Position numbers and translations under genes: made by a program
In this document: one piece after another, positions 37,480 to 48,718 of the stretch
How the letters are laid out: each line of letters begins with the position of its first letter
How positions within the stretch are numbered: position 1 is the first letter of the stretch
Notes under the pieces: model-generated
Database searches by the model: none
Seen by the model: only the letters and a program-made list of their open reading frames with translations
What the model was told of the DNA's origin: nothing
Origin: Archivesica marissinica
Lineage: Eukaryota > Mollusca > Bivalvia > Venerida > Vesicomyidae
Length of the DNA stretch: 64,000 nt
Direction: 5' to 3'
NCBI GenBank assembly: GCA_014843695.1
Contig: CM026387.1
Span: 75,543,144 to 75,607,143, forward strand

Positions 37480-39500
37480 GAGAGTTATATGAACTTGGTC
37501 TAAATGGCAAAACTCTACGAATATTCGATAGTATGCTGAGGGAGGGTTCCAGCCGCGTACTCTCTTATGGTCACCTGTCAGAGAGCTTTCCATTACAACA
37601 GGGAACAAGACAAGGTAGTAGTTGTGCTCCGTTCCTATACACCGTCCTTCTGGATGAACTGCTCAAGACTCTAGATAACTCCGGATACGGGCTGAAAATT
37701 AACGACATCTCGCTTTGTGCCCCGACTCAAGCAGACGATATTGTGTTGCTATCGTTAAGCAAGTCTGGTCTCTCCGAACTAATTGATATATGTCGTAAAT
37801 ACGCCAACAAATTGCGCTATACGTACAACCCTTCTAAATGCGCCGTGCTAATACACAACGAAGACCAGAGATTTAAAAAAGAAAAATGTGTCTTGTATTA
37901 CTCAAATATTGAATTACGCCAAACAAACAAATACAAACATCTTGGAATTATGCAGGACAAATCGAGCAGGAAACCGGAAAATGTCGACGACGTGCGTCAG
38001 ACTGCACGTGGTACTCTGTTTTCCATAGCTACCAGTGGTCTCCATAGTACCGGAATAAACCCGATAACAGTGTCAAAACTATACATTTCAACAGTACTAC
38101 CTAAAGCATTTTTCGGTTGTGAACTGTGGAACAACATTAGCAAAACCGACCAAATACGACTTGAAACAATCCACCACTTCTGCCGGAAGAAAATACAATG
38201 CCTGCCGCTTCGCACTAGGTCCGATATGGTACTTGGCCTGCTATGATTTACTACACTACAAGCGTACTTCGATTTGCAAAAGTTAAACTTTTTAGGTGTA
38301 TTATGCCGATTAAATACAAGTGAGTTGTCGCTTCAGTTATTCGTTCAAAGACTTTTCCAATATAAAAGTAACTGTACTGTAAGAAATCGTGGTTTTGTTG
38401 TTGATATCGTTAAAATAGCACAGAAATATAATTTAGTACGATATATCGAAAGCTTTATCGAGTCAGGGACTTTCCCGGGAAAATATCAATGGAAAAGCAT
38501 CTGTAAAACGACCATATTTAACCATGAACAGTCTGCCTGGCTACAACGCATGTCTGTTTGTTCCGACTTCGACAGGTTTAAACGTCTGCACAGTTCCCTG
38601 ACAGTAGCCAACATTTGGCGAGTTGCTATGCAACAACCGCGTGATATAGAAAACATGATGTTCATGGCAAAATTGTGCTGTAAAACCAATCTTATAACCA
38701 CCGTTGAATGTCAGAACTGCTTAACCCCTATAAATGACCCTTTGTTTCATAATGTTTTCGATTGCACTACTTTGGCAACACCTAGGTCACAGTACTGGCA
38801 CTCGGTCAGAGAACAATTCTGTGCTGACTTGTTTATATACATGAAAAGTGTGAGCTTAGAGGAACAACTATTGTTTATGTTAGGCTTTATTGACTTGAAT
38901 ATATCACACTTTATTGAACTAAACAGAAATGTTGAATTTATGAATTTAAACGGAACATTTCTGAGAGCTGTGATCATCTAAAGCATAAATCTGGCTCCTA
39001 AACATGATCTACAGAATGCAGCGTTTTTAGAAACACTTTCTTATATTCACTTTTCGTTTCGGTGAAATAGTATGTTCTTAAATTTCTGCCAACCTTTGTA
39101 AACATTTAAATATGCTGCTAATTGGATTTCTCTTTGTTTCTAAGAGGCTTCCTAGTATAAGACTAAATATGCATAACCAAACGTGCAGTATGTAAACATT
39201 ACTGCTAGCTTAGTGCTTAATGTTTGCACAATGCGATGTTCTCTTGTATGTATATTGTTTGATGTTCTTGTTTGTTTCATAACGTTTGATATTGTTTGTA
39301 TGCTTAAAATAATGGATGTCTTCCGAAACTCCAATCTTTGCAATACGTTTGATGTCCTTTGTATGTTCTCACTATGAAATGTCTTTATGTTTACATCATT
39401 TTATGTCCTTTGTATGTTTGTAATATCCTATGTGTTTCTTTTTGAATGTTATATACTCTTCAGAAATGGAGGAAATAAAGATGATATATATATATATATA
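37480..39500 (+). pseudogene. LINE reverse transcriptase, 5'-truncated, one in-frame stop
   Basis: The frame runs through YELGLNGKTLRIFDSMLREG, the RT motif QQGTRQGSSCAPFLYTVLLD and QADDIVLLS (the [YF]-x-DD catalytic box, with Gln before Ala where most LINEs have Tyr-Ala or Phe-Ala). It continues with KYKHLGIMQD, then a C-terminal region to TAA at 38979-38981. TGA at 38244-38246 interrupts it, but the same frame continues for 245 more codons, so this is a recent single stop. The 3' UTR to about 39500 has AATAAA (39473-39478) and a (TA)n stretch. Endonuclease and the N-terminal RT are missing. It differs from the LINE at 41.2 kb. Confidence 0.85.
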
Positions 39501-39581
39501 TATAGATGTCTGTAAAGCTCGGTGACGTTGTTTATGTCTCGATACCACAATACACGGAAACACGGTTTGGCTTATGATATA

Positions 39582-40722
39582 CACTGAACCAAATTTCTAA
39601 ACGGCCAATATATAAAATGCGATTTCAAGAGAATGGTTATATGTATAAATTCTAAAATTTGCAACGGAGTTCTATACGCTATAATAAATCGATATCTAAA
39701 AGGAAAACACGTTTCTGGTGCCAGATTTGATCAAGCGGAAAGGAGAGACCGATTTGTATAAATCGGCACGAGGGCCACGTGCATAGCATGGTGAGTGTCC
39801 ATTTTATATGTAGTATAATCCCTGTCTAGTACAGAATATAAAACACACACAACATGGCGAGAATGAGCATTGAAGAATTTGGGCGAGCTGTTGGCATATC
39901 AGGTTTACGAGAGCGGACTGGTCTATTGTTATATTTGTGGATGAGTCAAGGTTTACACTCCGTGGGGCCGACGGACGAGTCCATGCATACCGCCGTCGAG
40001 GCGAGCGAAACAACGCAAACTGTGTAGTACAGGTCGATAAGTACGGAGGCGGCTCATTGATGGTCTGGGCTGGCGTGTCAATGCATACTAGGACACACTT
40101 TGTACCAATTCGAGGTAACTTAAATGCCAGAAAATATCAAAACGATATCCTACAACCGGTCCTTTTACGGCATTTTAATGACAATCGTGGTATGATTTTA
40201 GCACACGACTACGCATCCATCTAAAGGTACCAGGAACACTCGGGCTATGTTGGCTGCTAACAACGTGCAAACTCTTCCATGGCCGGCGAAAAGCCCCGAT
40301 TTGAACCACATAGAACATGTATGGGACCTGTTGAAAAGGAAGGTCAGCGCCCAACCACAGCAACTTAACATGCGTGAATTAGAGCGTGACATAATGCAGG
40401 CATGGGCAACAATTCCGCAACGCTATCTCCAAAGATACATTGTATCAATGAGGGCGAGGTGGCATGCCGTTATTGCCGCAGAAGGGGGATATACGAGGTA
40501 TTGAAATACTATAATAGCGATGTTTTCAGATTTGTGACTTTTTGTTATGAGGGTGACCTTATTGTTTTCATTGTTACGTTTTAGCCGCTTTTTTAATTTT
40601 AGTGAATTGTTGTATGGAATAAAATGTATTAAATGATGATATGATTATTGATATTGTATGATTGTAGGTTTTTCCCAAATACTGTAAAAAAACAGGTGGC
40701 CGTTTAGAAATTTGGTTCAGTG
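39582..40722 (+). mobile_element. Tc1/mariner transposon with intact terminal inverted repeats
   Basis: Perfect 26-bp inverted repeats (39582-39607 and 40697-40722; left end begins cactgaaccaaatttctaa) are flanked by TA on both sides (39580-39581, 40723-40724), the Tc1/mariner target. The transposase is on +, with a possible N-terminal remnant from 39854 (MARMSIEEFGRAVGIS). The DDE domain (39937 onward) has DESRFTLRGADGRVHAYRRR and GGGSLMVWAGVSM. The segment around the second catalytic Asp is damaged (LAHDYASI then stop at 40222-40224). A different frame resumes with PWPAKSPDLNHIEHVWDLLK to TGA at 40502-40504. The transposase is therefore dead, but the ends are intact and could in principle be mobilised by an active relative. 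Confidence 0.93.
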
Positions 40723-40909
40723 TAGTGCGCACCGTTTTGACCTACTTTCGCCAAAACGAGACTAACAGGTAAACAAACGTAAATATGCATTACTCGTATA
40801 GGAATGACACACCCGAGTGTCACATAATCTTGAAATTTACCAGTAGTTAGACGCAATATCTGTTCCTACGAATGTATATGGGTTATATGGTTCAGATAAT
40901 TACTTAGTG

Positions 40910-41103
40910 TGTCGTCCATTGTCCAGTGGTACAGTGGTAGAGTGTCTTATTTGGATTCAAAGGGTCCCGGGTTTGATACTAGTTTGGGGCACATATAGTG
41001 TCATTGAGTGAGGCATCTCAGTACTGGTTAGTGACTTAAGTCTGCTAAGCCTGTCCAAAAAAACATGTCAAGGTCCCCACAAGGTGCTTGGCATCAATAA
41101 AAC
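40910..41103 (+). mobile_element. SINE family D
   Basis: tRNA-like head (tccagtggtacagtggtaga; cccgggtttgatac). The 3' end is acatgtcaaggtccccacaa then ggtgcttggcatcaataaaa, a diverged form of the hairpin tail seen at 6473-6512. Lies directly before the LINE. Confidence 0.7.
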
Positions 41104-41193
41104 ATACAATGTACATAAGTAATTGAATGCATTAGTAACATTTAGGTCACACGCACCATATTAACTATTTTAACCCATGACATTGGAATGGCC

Positions 41194-42725
41194 TCCCTTC
41201 CCTCAACGAAGGATCACTGCCGGCCCAGTGGAAGTCAGCAACTGTTGCTCCCATTTACAAAAAAGGGGACAAGTCACACCCCGCCAACTATAGGCCTATC
41301 TCACTGACATGTGTTCTATGCAAGGTGTTAGAACATATACTTAGTTTCCTCCTCGATAGTAAAACACTTCACTAACCACAGTATTCTGTACCATTTGCAG
41401 CATGGTTTTAGAGAAAAACGGTCATGCGTGACCCAATTAGTAATGCTAATCAATGACTTGGTTACCTCTGTCCACAATAAGCATCAGGTAGATCTCATCC
41501 TATTAGACTTCAGTAAGGCTTTCGATAAGGTCAATCACGAGAAAGTACTACTAAATATGCATGACTATGGAGTCAGAGGTCAAACATTAAGGTGGATTAA
41601 GAGTTTTCTAGATAATAGACTCCAGTCAGTTGTCCTTAATAGTATTAGTTCAGATGCCATTCCTCTGGAGTCCCACAGGGATCCATACTTGGAACCCTGC
41701 TTTTCCTAGCCTATCTAAACGACCTCCCACAAAACATCAGTTCCAACGTCCGTATCTTTGCAGATGATACTGCAGTCTATCTAGCATCTGAAAATGAATC
41801 GGTCACACTCCAAAACGATATTAAGAGATTAGAAGAGTGGGAGTTGGAGTGGGACATGGACTTTAACCCCTCCAAATGTCATGTTATCCACGTCACCAGA
41901 AGGAAGCATCCTATTCCCAGTCAATATAAACTCCATGGAGTCCTACTTGAGTAGGTCACCTCAGCCAAATACATTGGCGTGGATATCTCAAATAACCTGT
42001 CGTGGGACACTCACATAAAAAGGTCAACTAAGAAAGCAAACCAAACATTAGGATTCCTACGTAGAAACCTCCAGGTCAAATCCGAACCCCTTAAGTCCAT
42101 GGCTTACCAGACACTAGTGAGACCCCAGCTTGAATATGGCTCCTAGATCTTGTTGCCCCATACCCAAACATTGATAGACCATATGAATGTGTCCAGCGGT
42201 ATATGAGACAACACCGCGTTGGATAAACGCTGACTTCTATCGTACCTCTAGTGTTACAGACATGCTACATTCCCTAAATCTACGCAGACTAGATCAACGG
42301 CGTATTGACAATAGGCTATCCCTTCTGTATAACATTCATAATGATCTTGTTGCTATTCCCATTGAAAATTACCTAGTTCCCCTCTCCCGTCCTGCTCGCC
42401 ATTGTCATTCCATAAGCTATAGGTTAATTACAGCAACTACAGACTACTACAAGTTTTCCCTTTTCCCAAGAACAATCTACCATTGGAACCATCTCCCTCC
42501 TGACATTGTCCATCTCCCTACCACAAAGCAATTCAATACGACAGTTTGCAATATTGACCATGCCAGTCCCTAGTTGTTCTGCGCAGCTGCTATTAAACTT
42601 TTACCACAACTTATTTTCATTACTTTCTTAAATTATGCTTTTAACTATTCATACTTTTAACTTCTTTGCAATTTTTGATGCGCAACATGTCTACATCCCC
42701 GCAAGGGGTTCGACATTAAAGGAAG
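41194..42725 (+). pseudogene. CR1/Jockey-type LINE reverse transcriptase, copy 1, frameshifted
   Basis: RT blocks in order: IYKKGDKSHPANYRPISLT, QHGFREKRSCVTQL (from 41395), LLDFSKAFDKVNHEK and GVRGQTLRWIKSFLDNRLQS. A frame change just before the VPQGSILG block (41660-41700) follows, then the catalytic IFADDTAVYLAS in the new frame. Next come a TAG (about 41953) inside the post-core, KYIGVDISNNLSWDTHI, and WNHLPPDIVHLP near the end (42573). The 3' UTR ends with a CCCC-GCAA-GGGG hairpin and acattaaagg (42684-42725). The endonuclease is absent. Confidence 0.87.
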
Positions 42726-43245
42726 ATAGGTAAGGCAGGCAGGCAGGGCAGGCGGCAGACAGACAGATAGATCGATATATACTATGTACCGTCCAGCCCC
42801 AGCCTTTACCATTTTTGCTGAGCGGCTGGCCACTGTACTACTCGGGACTGTTTTTGACCTTAGTATGTGGTTATTTTCAACATTATGTGTCTCAAATGAG
42901 ATGTTTATCAACAATCCCCGACAAGCGTCACCCTGTCGTACTCAGTAGTGTGTGCTTGGAGTACCCAGTATATGTGGATGAGTAAGTTACTACCCGAAAT
43001 CATCGTTAGACTAAAGGGTTTTTTAGACGAAACTAGTACGTGAATTCGTGTTTACTCTCTAATATTCACTTCTGTTATCAGTAGTTATATAAATACGGAT
43101 ATAATACAGTTACAAAGCAACCTACCAAAGTAAACAGAGTATGTCGAAGGTAGTATATTGCCAAAATACGCTAAACCGGTGATTTTATAACGAACGGTTT
43201 TAATGTTTGTTTACCTGTTTATAAGAATCTGGGTCAAGCCGGTGT

Positions 43246-43285
43246 CCAAACCGTGTTTCCGTGTATACACGGAAACACGGTTTGG
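43246..43285. repeat. 40-bp perfect palindrome at the start of the second SINE+LINE unit
   Basis: ccaaaccgtgtttccgtgta is followed immediately by its exact reverse complement. The right half alone also starts unit 1 (from 39551), so the palindrome straddles the duplication boundary. Confidence 0.95.
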
Positions 43286-43481
43286 CTTATTATATAGTGC
43301 CCACCGTTTTGACCTACTTTCGCCAAAACGAGACTAACAGGTAAACAAACGTAAATATGCATTACTCGTATAGGAATGACACACCCGAGTGTCACATAAT
43401 CTTGAAATTTACCAGTAGTTAGACGCAATATCTGTTCCTACGAATGTAAATGAGTTATATGGTTCAGATAATTACTTTGTG

Positions 43482-43676
43482 TGTCGTCCATTGTCCAGTG
43501 GTACAGTGGAACAGTGTCTTATTTGGATTCAAAGGGTCCCGGGTTTGACACTAGTTTGGGGCACAGATAGTGTCATTGAGTGAGGCATCTCAGTACTGGT
43601 TAGTGACTTAAGTCTGCTAAGCCTGTCCAAAAAACATGTCGAGGTCCCCACAAGGTGCTTGGCATCAATAAAACAT
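43482..43676 (+). mobile_element. SINE family D, copy in unit 2
   Basis: Differs from 40910-41103 by a few substitutions (ggtacagtggaacagtg versus ggtacagtggtagagtg). Confidence 0.7.
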
Positions 43677-43739
43677 ACAATGTACATAAGTTATTGAATG
43701 CATTAGTACTTAACATTTAGGTCACACGCACCATATTAA

Positions 43740-44940
43740 CTATATTAACCCACGACATTGGAATGGCCTCCCTCCCCTTAACGAAGGATCACTGCCGGCC
43801 CAGTGGAAGTCAGCAAATGTTGCTCCCATTTACCAAAAAAGGGGACAAGTCACACCCCGCCAACTATAGGCCTATCTCACTGACATGTGTTCTATGCAAG
43901 GTACTAGAACATATAGTTTCCTCTTCGATAGTAAAACACTTCACTAACCACAGTATTCTGTACCATTTGCAGCATGGTTTTAGAGAAAAACGGTCATGCG
44001 TGACCCAATTAGTAATGCTAATCAATGACTTGGTTACCTATGTCTACAATAAGCATCAGGTAGATCTCATCCTATTAGACTTCAGTAAGGCTTTCGATAA
44101 GGTCAATCACGAGAAAGTACTACTAAAAATGTATGACTATGGAGTCAGAGGTCAAACATTAAGGTGTATTAAGAGTTTTCTAGATAATAGACTCCAGTCA
44201 GTTGTCCTTAATGGTATTAGTTCAGATGCCATTCCTCTGGAGTCCTACATGGATCCATACTTGGACCCCTGCTTTTCCTAGCCTATCTAAACGACCTCCC
44301 ACAAAACATCAGTTCCAAAGTCCGTATCTTTGCAGATGACACTGCAGTCTATCTATCATCTGCAAATGAATCGGTCACACTCCAAAACGATCTTAAGAGA
44401 TTAGAAGAGTGGGAGTTGGACATGGACTTTAACCCCTCCAAATGTCATGTTATCCACGTCACCAGAAGGAAGCATCCTATTCCCAGTCAATATAAACTCC
44501 ATGGAGTCCTACTTGAGTAGGTCACCTCAGCCAAATACATTGGCGTGGATATCTCAAATAACCTGTCGTGGGACACTCACATAAAAAGGTCAACTAAGAA
44601 AGCAAACCAAACATTAGGATTCCTACGTAGAAACATCCAGGTCAAATCCGAACCCCTTAAGTCCATGGCTTACAAGACACTAGTGAGACCCCAGCTTGAA
44701 TATGGCTCCGAGATCTGGTTGCCACATACCCAACTATTGATACACCATATGAATGTGTCCAGCGGTATATGAGACAACACCGCCTTGGATAAAGGCTGAC
44801 TTCTATTGTACCTCTAGTGTTACATACATGCTACAGTCCCTAAATCTACGCAGACTAGATCAACGGCGTATTGACAATAGGTTATCCCGTCTGTATAAAA
44901 TTCATAATGATCTTGTTGCTATTCCCATTGAAAAGTATCT
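43740..44940 (+). pseudogene. CR1/Jockey-type LINE reverse transcriptase, copy 2
   Basis: Same RT blocks as copy 1 (NYRPISLTCVLCKVLEHI, QHGFREKRSCVTQL, LLDFSKAFDKVNHEK). It has the same frame break before VPQGSILG and the same TAG in the post-core region (44518-44520). It lacks the 12-nt internal duplication ggagtgggagtt-like seen in copy 1 and ends abruptly at about 44940. Confidence 0.87.
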
Positions 44941-45069
44941 ACAGTCCAACCTCTCTAGAGCAAACACCATCCGGATACATCGAGATTGGTTGGTGTAGAG
45001 AGGTTGTTGTTCTAGGGAGGTTCAACGTTTTGAAGTCTGGATATGCGCGAATAGTCAGTTTATAGTCGG

Positions 45070-45857
45070 TGGCTCATACTGATTTGAATATAGAGTATAC
45101 AGAATGGGGTCCTATGTACAATTGTACTTTTGGTAAATATTAAAAAAATATCTAAAATTCTAAAACTGACTCAAAGCATTGAAAATTCAACTTCTTTTTA
45201 ATACATATAACTATACAGTATACATCAGTCTGAAACTAAACACAGATTTTATGTTTTCATTTTGTAACAATTTATGTCTTCACGACTTAATTGCATTTGC
45301 TCAACATAAAATTAATGAGGTCCAGCTGAGGACACAATGTGTTAAAATCCCTCAGATTATGCAAATCTAGACAATTGTGTACATTTAACGATTTATGTTT
45401 TCAATACATCAAAGTCAAAACATCTGATAAATTACGCATTTCAATTGTATAAAAAACAAACAACATAAAACATACCTGTCGCATCAAGGCAATTATCACT
45501 TCCATGCTAAATTTCATAAAAGAAGCTCTAATAGTGCTAATTGTATGTTTGTTTTCAAAATATGGTCAGCTTTTTATAACCATCCGCAATTTGTATATAT
45601 ATATATATATAGAAACACATAACGGTTAGGAAACCAGACGCATAGTGTGATTCTATTTGTTAGCTATTTTTAGAATTGGGAAATACATTTACAAAATATT
45701 CTGCTTTATCTAGTCCGAGTTTAATCTATTGCGCAACCGTTGTAAATAACCACACTGGTTTGATTTGGTATGGGACAGATTAGCTCTCTACACCGAGAGC
45801 TTATTAAACATATTATAGTATACATTTACTTGTATCGTCTGCTATATTGCTGAAAGG
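45070..45857. other. No gene seen
   Basis: AT-rich sequence with a short (TA)n at 45594-45610. Short frames only (for example 45179-45370). Probably the downstream flank of the minus-strand gene that follows. Confidence 0.5.
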
Positions 45858-47699
45858 CTATACATAACTCATCTGGTTTAATCCGGAGTGTATACCTATA
45901 GGAAACGTTACGCCTGGCTGATTCCGTTTTTTGACTTCCTCTCCTGTTGGATTGCCAGCGTTCCTTCGCTTATGAATCTCTCTAAACTCATCTGAGTATG
46001 ACAGTTTATACTCAATGGTACCTTTAATGGTGTACCGTAGACACTTTATGTCAGTCACCACCGAGTCGCCAACTCTGTATCCAGGTCTGATAGACTCGTA
46101 GTACTTTAAAGTATTGAAATCATGGAAGAAAGTATGGTCAAGATACACCACATTGTATCCGGTTTGGCGAGCACTTTTAAACACTTCCACGTAATTACTA
46201 GGTGAGTAAATGGGTCGTCTTCGGAGGCTACGTTCTATTGAGCTGTGCACAGAATCCACATCCATCTGCGTATGGCCCTTTTCCAAAAACTTTTGAGTGA
46301 CTGTAATATTGTGTTTAAGAGTGAAGCGCAAAAGTGTATTTGCCATTGTGGCGTTCCTGTTCTGGTACCCGCACCCATCACTATAGATGATAACTTCCTC
46401 TGTAGTGTCGTCCACTATGGTTTGAAGATGGTCGTTGATGCACGAAGCGAAGTTCGCCGACAATCCTCCTTCGCCTTCATGCCAGAAATATATTGCAACC
46501 TGCTTACTTGCTAAGTTGTAAATGGTGAAGTTGTGACAGGCCAGTTTTGTTTTGTAGTACATTGCGTTTGCTTCGACCTTTGGGCAGAGTAACACAGCCT
46601 GTACATCCATAGTCAACACTTTCAATTTACCATTGTCTAATGCTCTTAGTTTATCATTCTCCTCTTGTCTTGCCTCAGTCTTTCTCTTAACGTGTTCTCT
46701 GTAAACTTCTTCGGACACCTGTTGTGTTTCGTATCCTACACAAACTTCACATTGATCCTTTTTCGGGCGAAACAGGGCCAAGTTCATTTCATTGAATACT
46801 TTCGTGAACAATTTCACTCCAGCTGCTTTGTATTCTTTATTAATGCAATGATCCATATATATCTTGTATAAATGGGAAAGTGACAAGTATATTGGCTCCA
46901 AATATTCATTTTGTGATGTGGCTCTATATATAATCTATGCTATGGTAGTTTCGGAAGTGATTCCAGAAAGTCCTTTACACTTTGGTTTCCATTGTAAGCA
47001 CTTTGTCTTGTTTTGCTTCTTAAAGCTTTCTGGGTCTCATTTTCTTCTGGTAACCCATTATCGTCTATATTTCTCAACCACTCATATACAGTGTGTGCAC
47101 TAATTCCAAGCGTCGACGGGAACATTTGTTTGCAAACTTGAACTTTGTTATCTCCATCCCTAAAATGGTACTTGTACGTGAATTTTCTTCTGCTGTTCGT
47201 CGACACTGTATTTGATTCTATCCTGTTTACATTGCTACTTACAAACTTGCTACTACTCATTCCATTCCATTTTATTCCAAAATGCTTTGAACATTTCTTG
47301 CCGTAACTCTTCACGTATCAGACCACATGTTCTTATTATGTCGCAGCGTTTGCTACAGCTGCGTTCACACATAATTCGCTCTGGTCTATCAGCACAAAAG
47401 CTGGCCTTTGTATCTACAACTTTAACACCTCTGTAGGTCTTTCCTTGCATTCTCAGTTTCTGGTTGACATTTCTGGTCCAAGTATCCGGGTTGGCCATTC
47501 CTTTCTTTGCCTTCTGCGGTTTTCGCTTGTCTGCTTCAAGTGGCACTTCTTCTTCATGATCTACTATTGTCTCTGCTTCAGTTATGTTTGTTACAGTTAT
47601 GATAGTCCCTTCCGCTGAGCTCACCGGATAACGTAAACATACTGTCTTAGCTTCCTCTATCAATGCATTATACATGTATGTGAAAACTGCGTATAACAT
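45858..47699 (-). pseudogene. Transposase-like gene (possible DUF7869-type family), frame-broken
   Basis: Read from 47699 leftward. Segment 1 (47699-47253) has basic NPDTWTRNVNQKLRMQGK and a Cys pair region CERSCSKRC...C. Segment 2 (down to 46940) resumes in another frame with YEWLRNI and ESLPKLP. Segment 3 (46901-45858, 347 codons) has LEPIYLSLSHLY, CEVCVGYET, then acidic blocks LTMDVQAVLLCPK, IIYSDGCGYQNRNATM and EKGHTQMDVDSVHSSIE. Regularly spaced conserved Asp/Glu suggest an RNase H-like (DDE/D) fold. I recall this domain as common in invertebrate genomes in transposon-like settings, but the family name is from memory. At least two frame breaks (near 47260-47310 and 46900-46945) separate the segments. 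Small introns are an alternative explanation. Confidence 0.55.
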
Positions 47700-47704
47700 T
47701 CAGT

Positions 47705-48680
47705 GTCGTCATTTGCAGCGTCATATTGATGTATTCAATAATCGCGTATAAATAATACCGCTAATATTTTACAATAAGCACACGGTTTAAATGCAAATGC
47801 AGCTTATATTATTCATATGGGCAAAGTGGAAGACAAAATTATCTGACTACCTACTGAATATCTGAAATAATCCAAACAAAATGGGGTCCAGAAAACTGAC
47901 ATATTAAGTTTATCCAAAACCACGATATAAACAGAAGAAATAAATCATTTCCATAAATAAAAAACATACTTAAACACTTTATATTCAATACAAATTAGAA
48001 TTGTACTCACCATTCTTATGTTAATCCGTAAATATTGATAAAATAGGACAGTAATGGTAAACGAACACGCCATCATACATGCATTCGCGATTTTCGAAGA
48101 TGTAAGATGTATATGCGATTTTCGAAGATGTAATATTTCATCCAATAGTTTTTCAGGATTTACTCACGTGACATTTAATTCAATTTCTGATTGGTTAATA
48201 AGTCCAGGATTTTTGTAGACAGAAAAAAATTATCGCCTTTCAAATACAATTTTCGCGCCGTTTTCGACTTACAATTTTCGCGCCGTTTTCGACTTACGTG
48301 GTTTGCACAGAACAGCGACGATGTATTAACAATAAATTGTTAGCGGAATCCCCACATACATGTATACTACCATTTGTATTGATCAATTTATATATATATA
48401 TTACGTAGGTCTGTTTAACTAACTTATATATAAATACTGACTTAATATGTATTAGATATACCATACCTGTTGGCATGACACCAACATTACGCATCTAACA
48501 CACACGAGTATATAGACATTTTAAAATATTGTGAAATACATTAAGTCTATCTTTATATAATACATGTATAAGCATTTTTACAATCGGTAAGGCGGTTATA
48601 GTTTCATGATAACGTTTAGAAATACCGCACATTTACCATGCAGATTATATTATAATAAGAATCATTACATTGCTTTTTAT
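47705..48680. other. No gene seen
   Basis: AT-rich sequence. Contains a direct 21-bp repeat (caattttcgcgccgttttcg then acttac, 48248-48295). No exon recognised; it may include the promoter side of either flanking gene. Confidence 0.45.
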
Positions 48681-48718
48681 ATAGACACCAGTCGCGTCAC
48701 TTGAAAACCAATATAATT

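Larger units (their letters stand above)
39551..42730 (+). repeat. Duplicated SINE+LINE unit, copy 1 (interrupted by a Tc1 element)
   Basis: Matches 43266-44940 after removal of the transposon at 39582-40722. Both copies share SINE-D, then the LINE with the same frameshift and stop, so they arose by duplication of an already defective unit, not by separate insertions. Confidence 0.88.
43266..44940 (+). repeat. Duplicated SINE+LINE unit, copy 2 (without the Tc1 insertion)
   Basis: Collinear with 39551-39581 plus 40723 onward. It shows the uninterrupted target (tggcttattatatagtgccc) where copy 1 holds the Tc1 element. Similarity stops near 44940, inside the LINE C-terminus. Confidence 0.88.
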
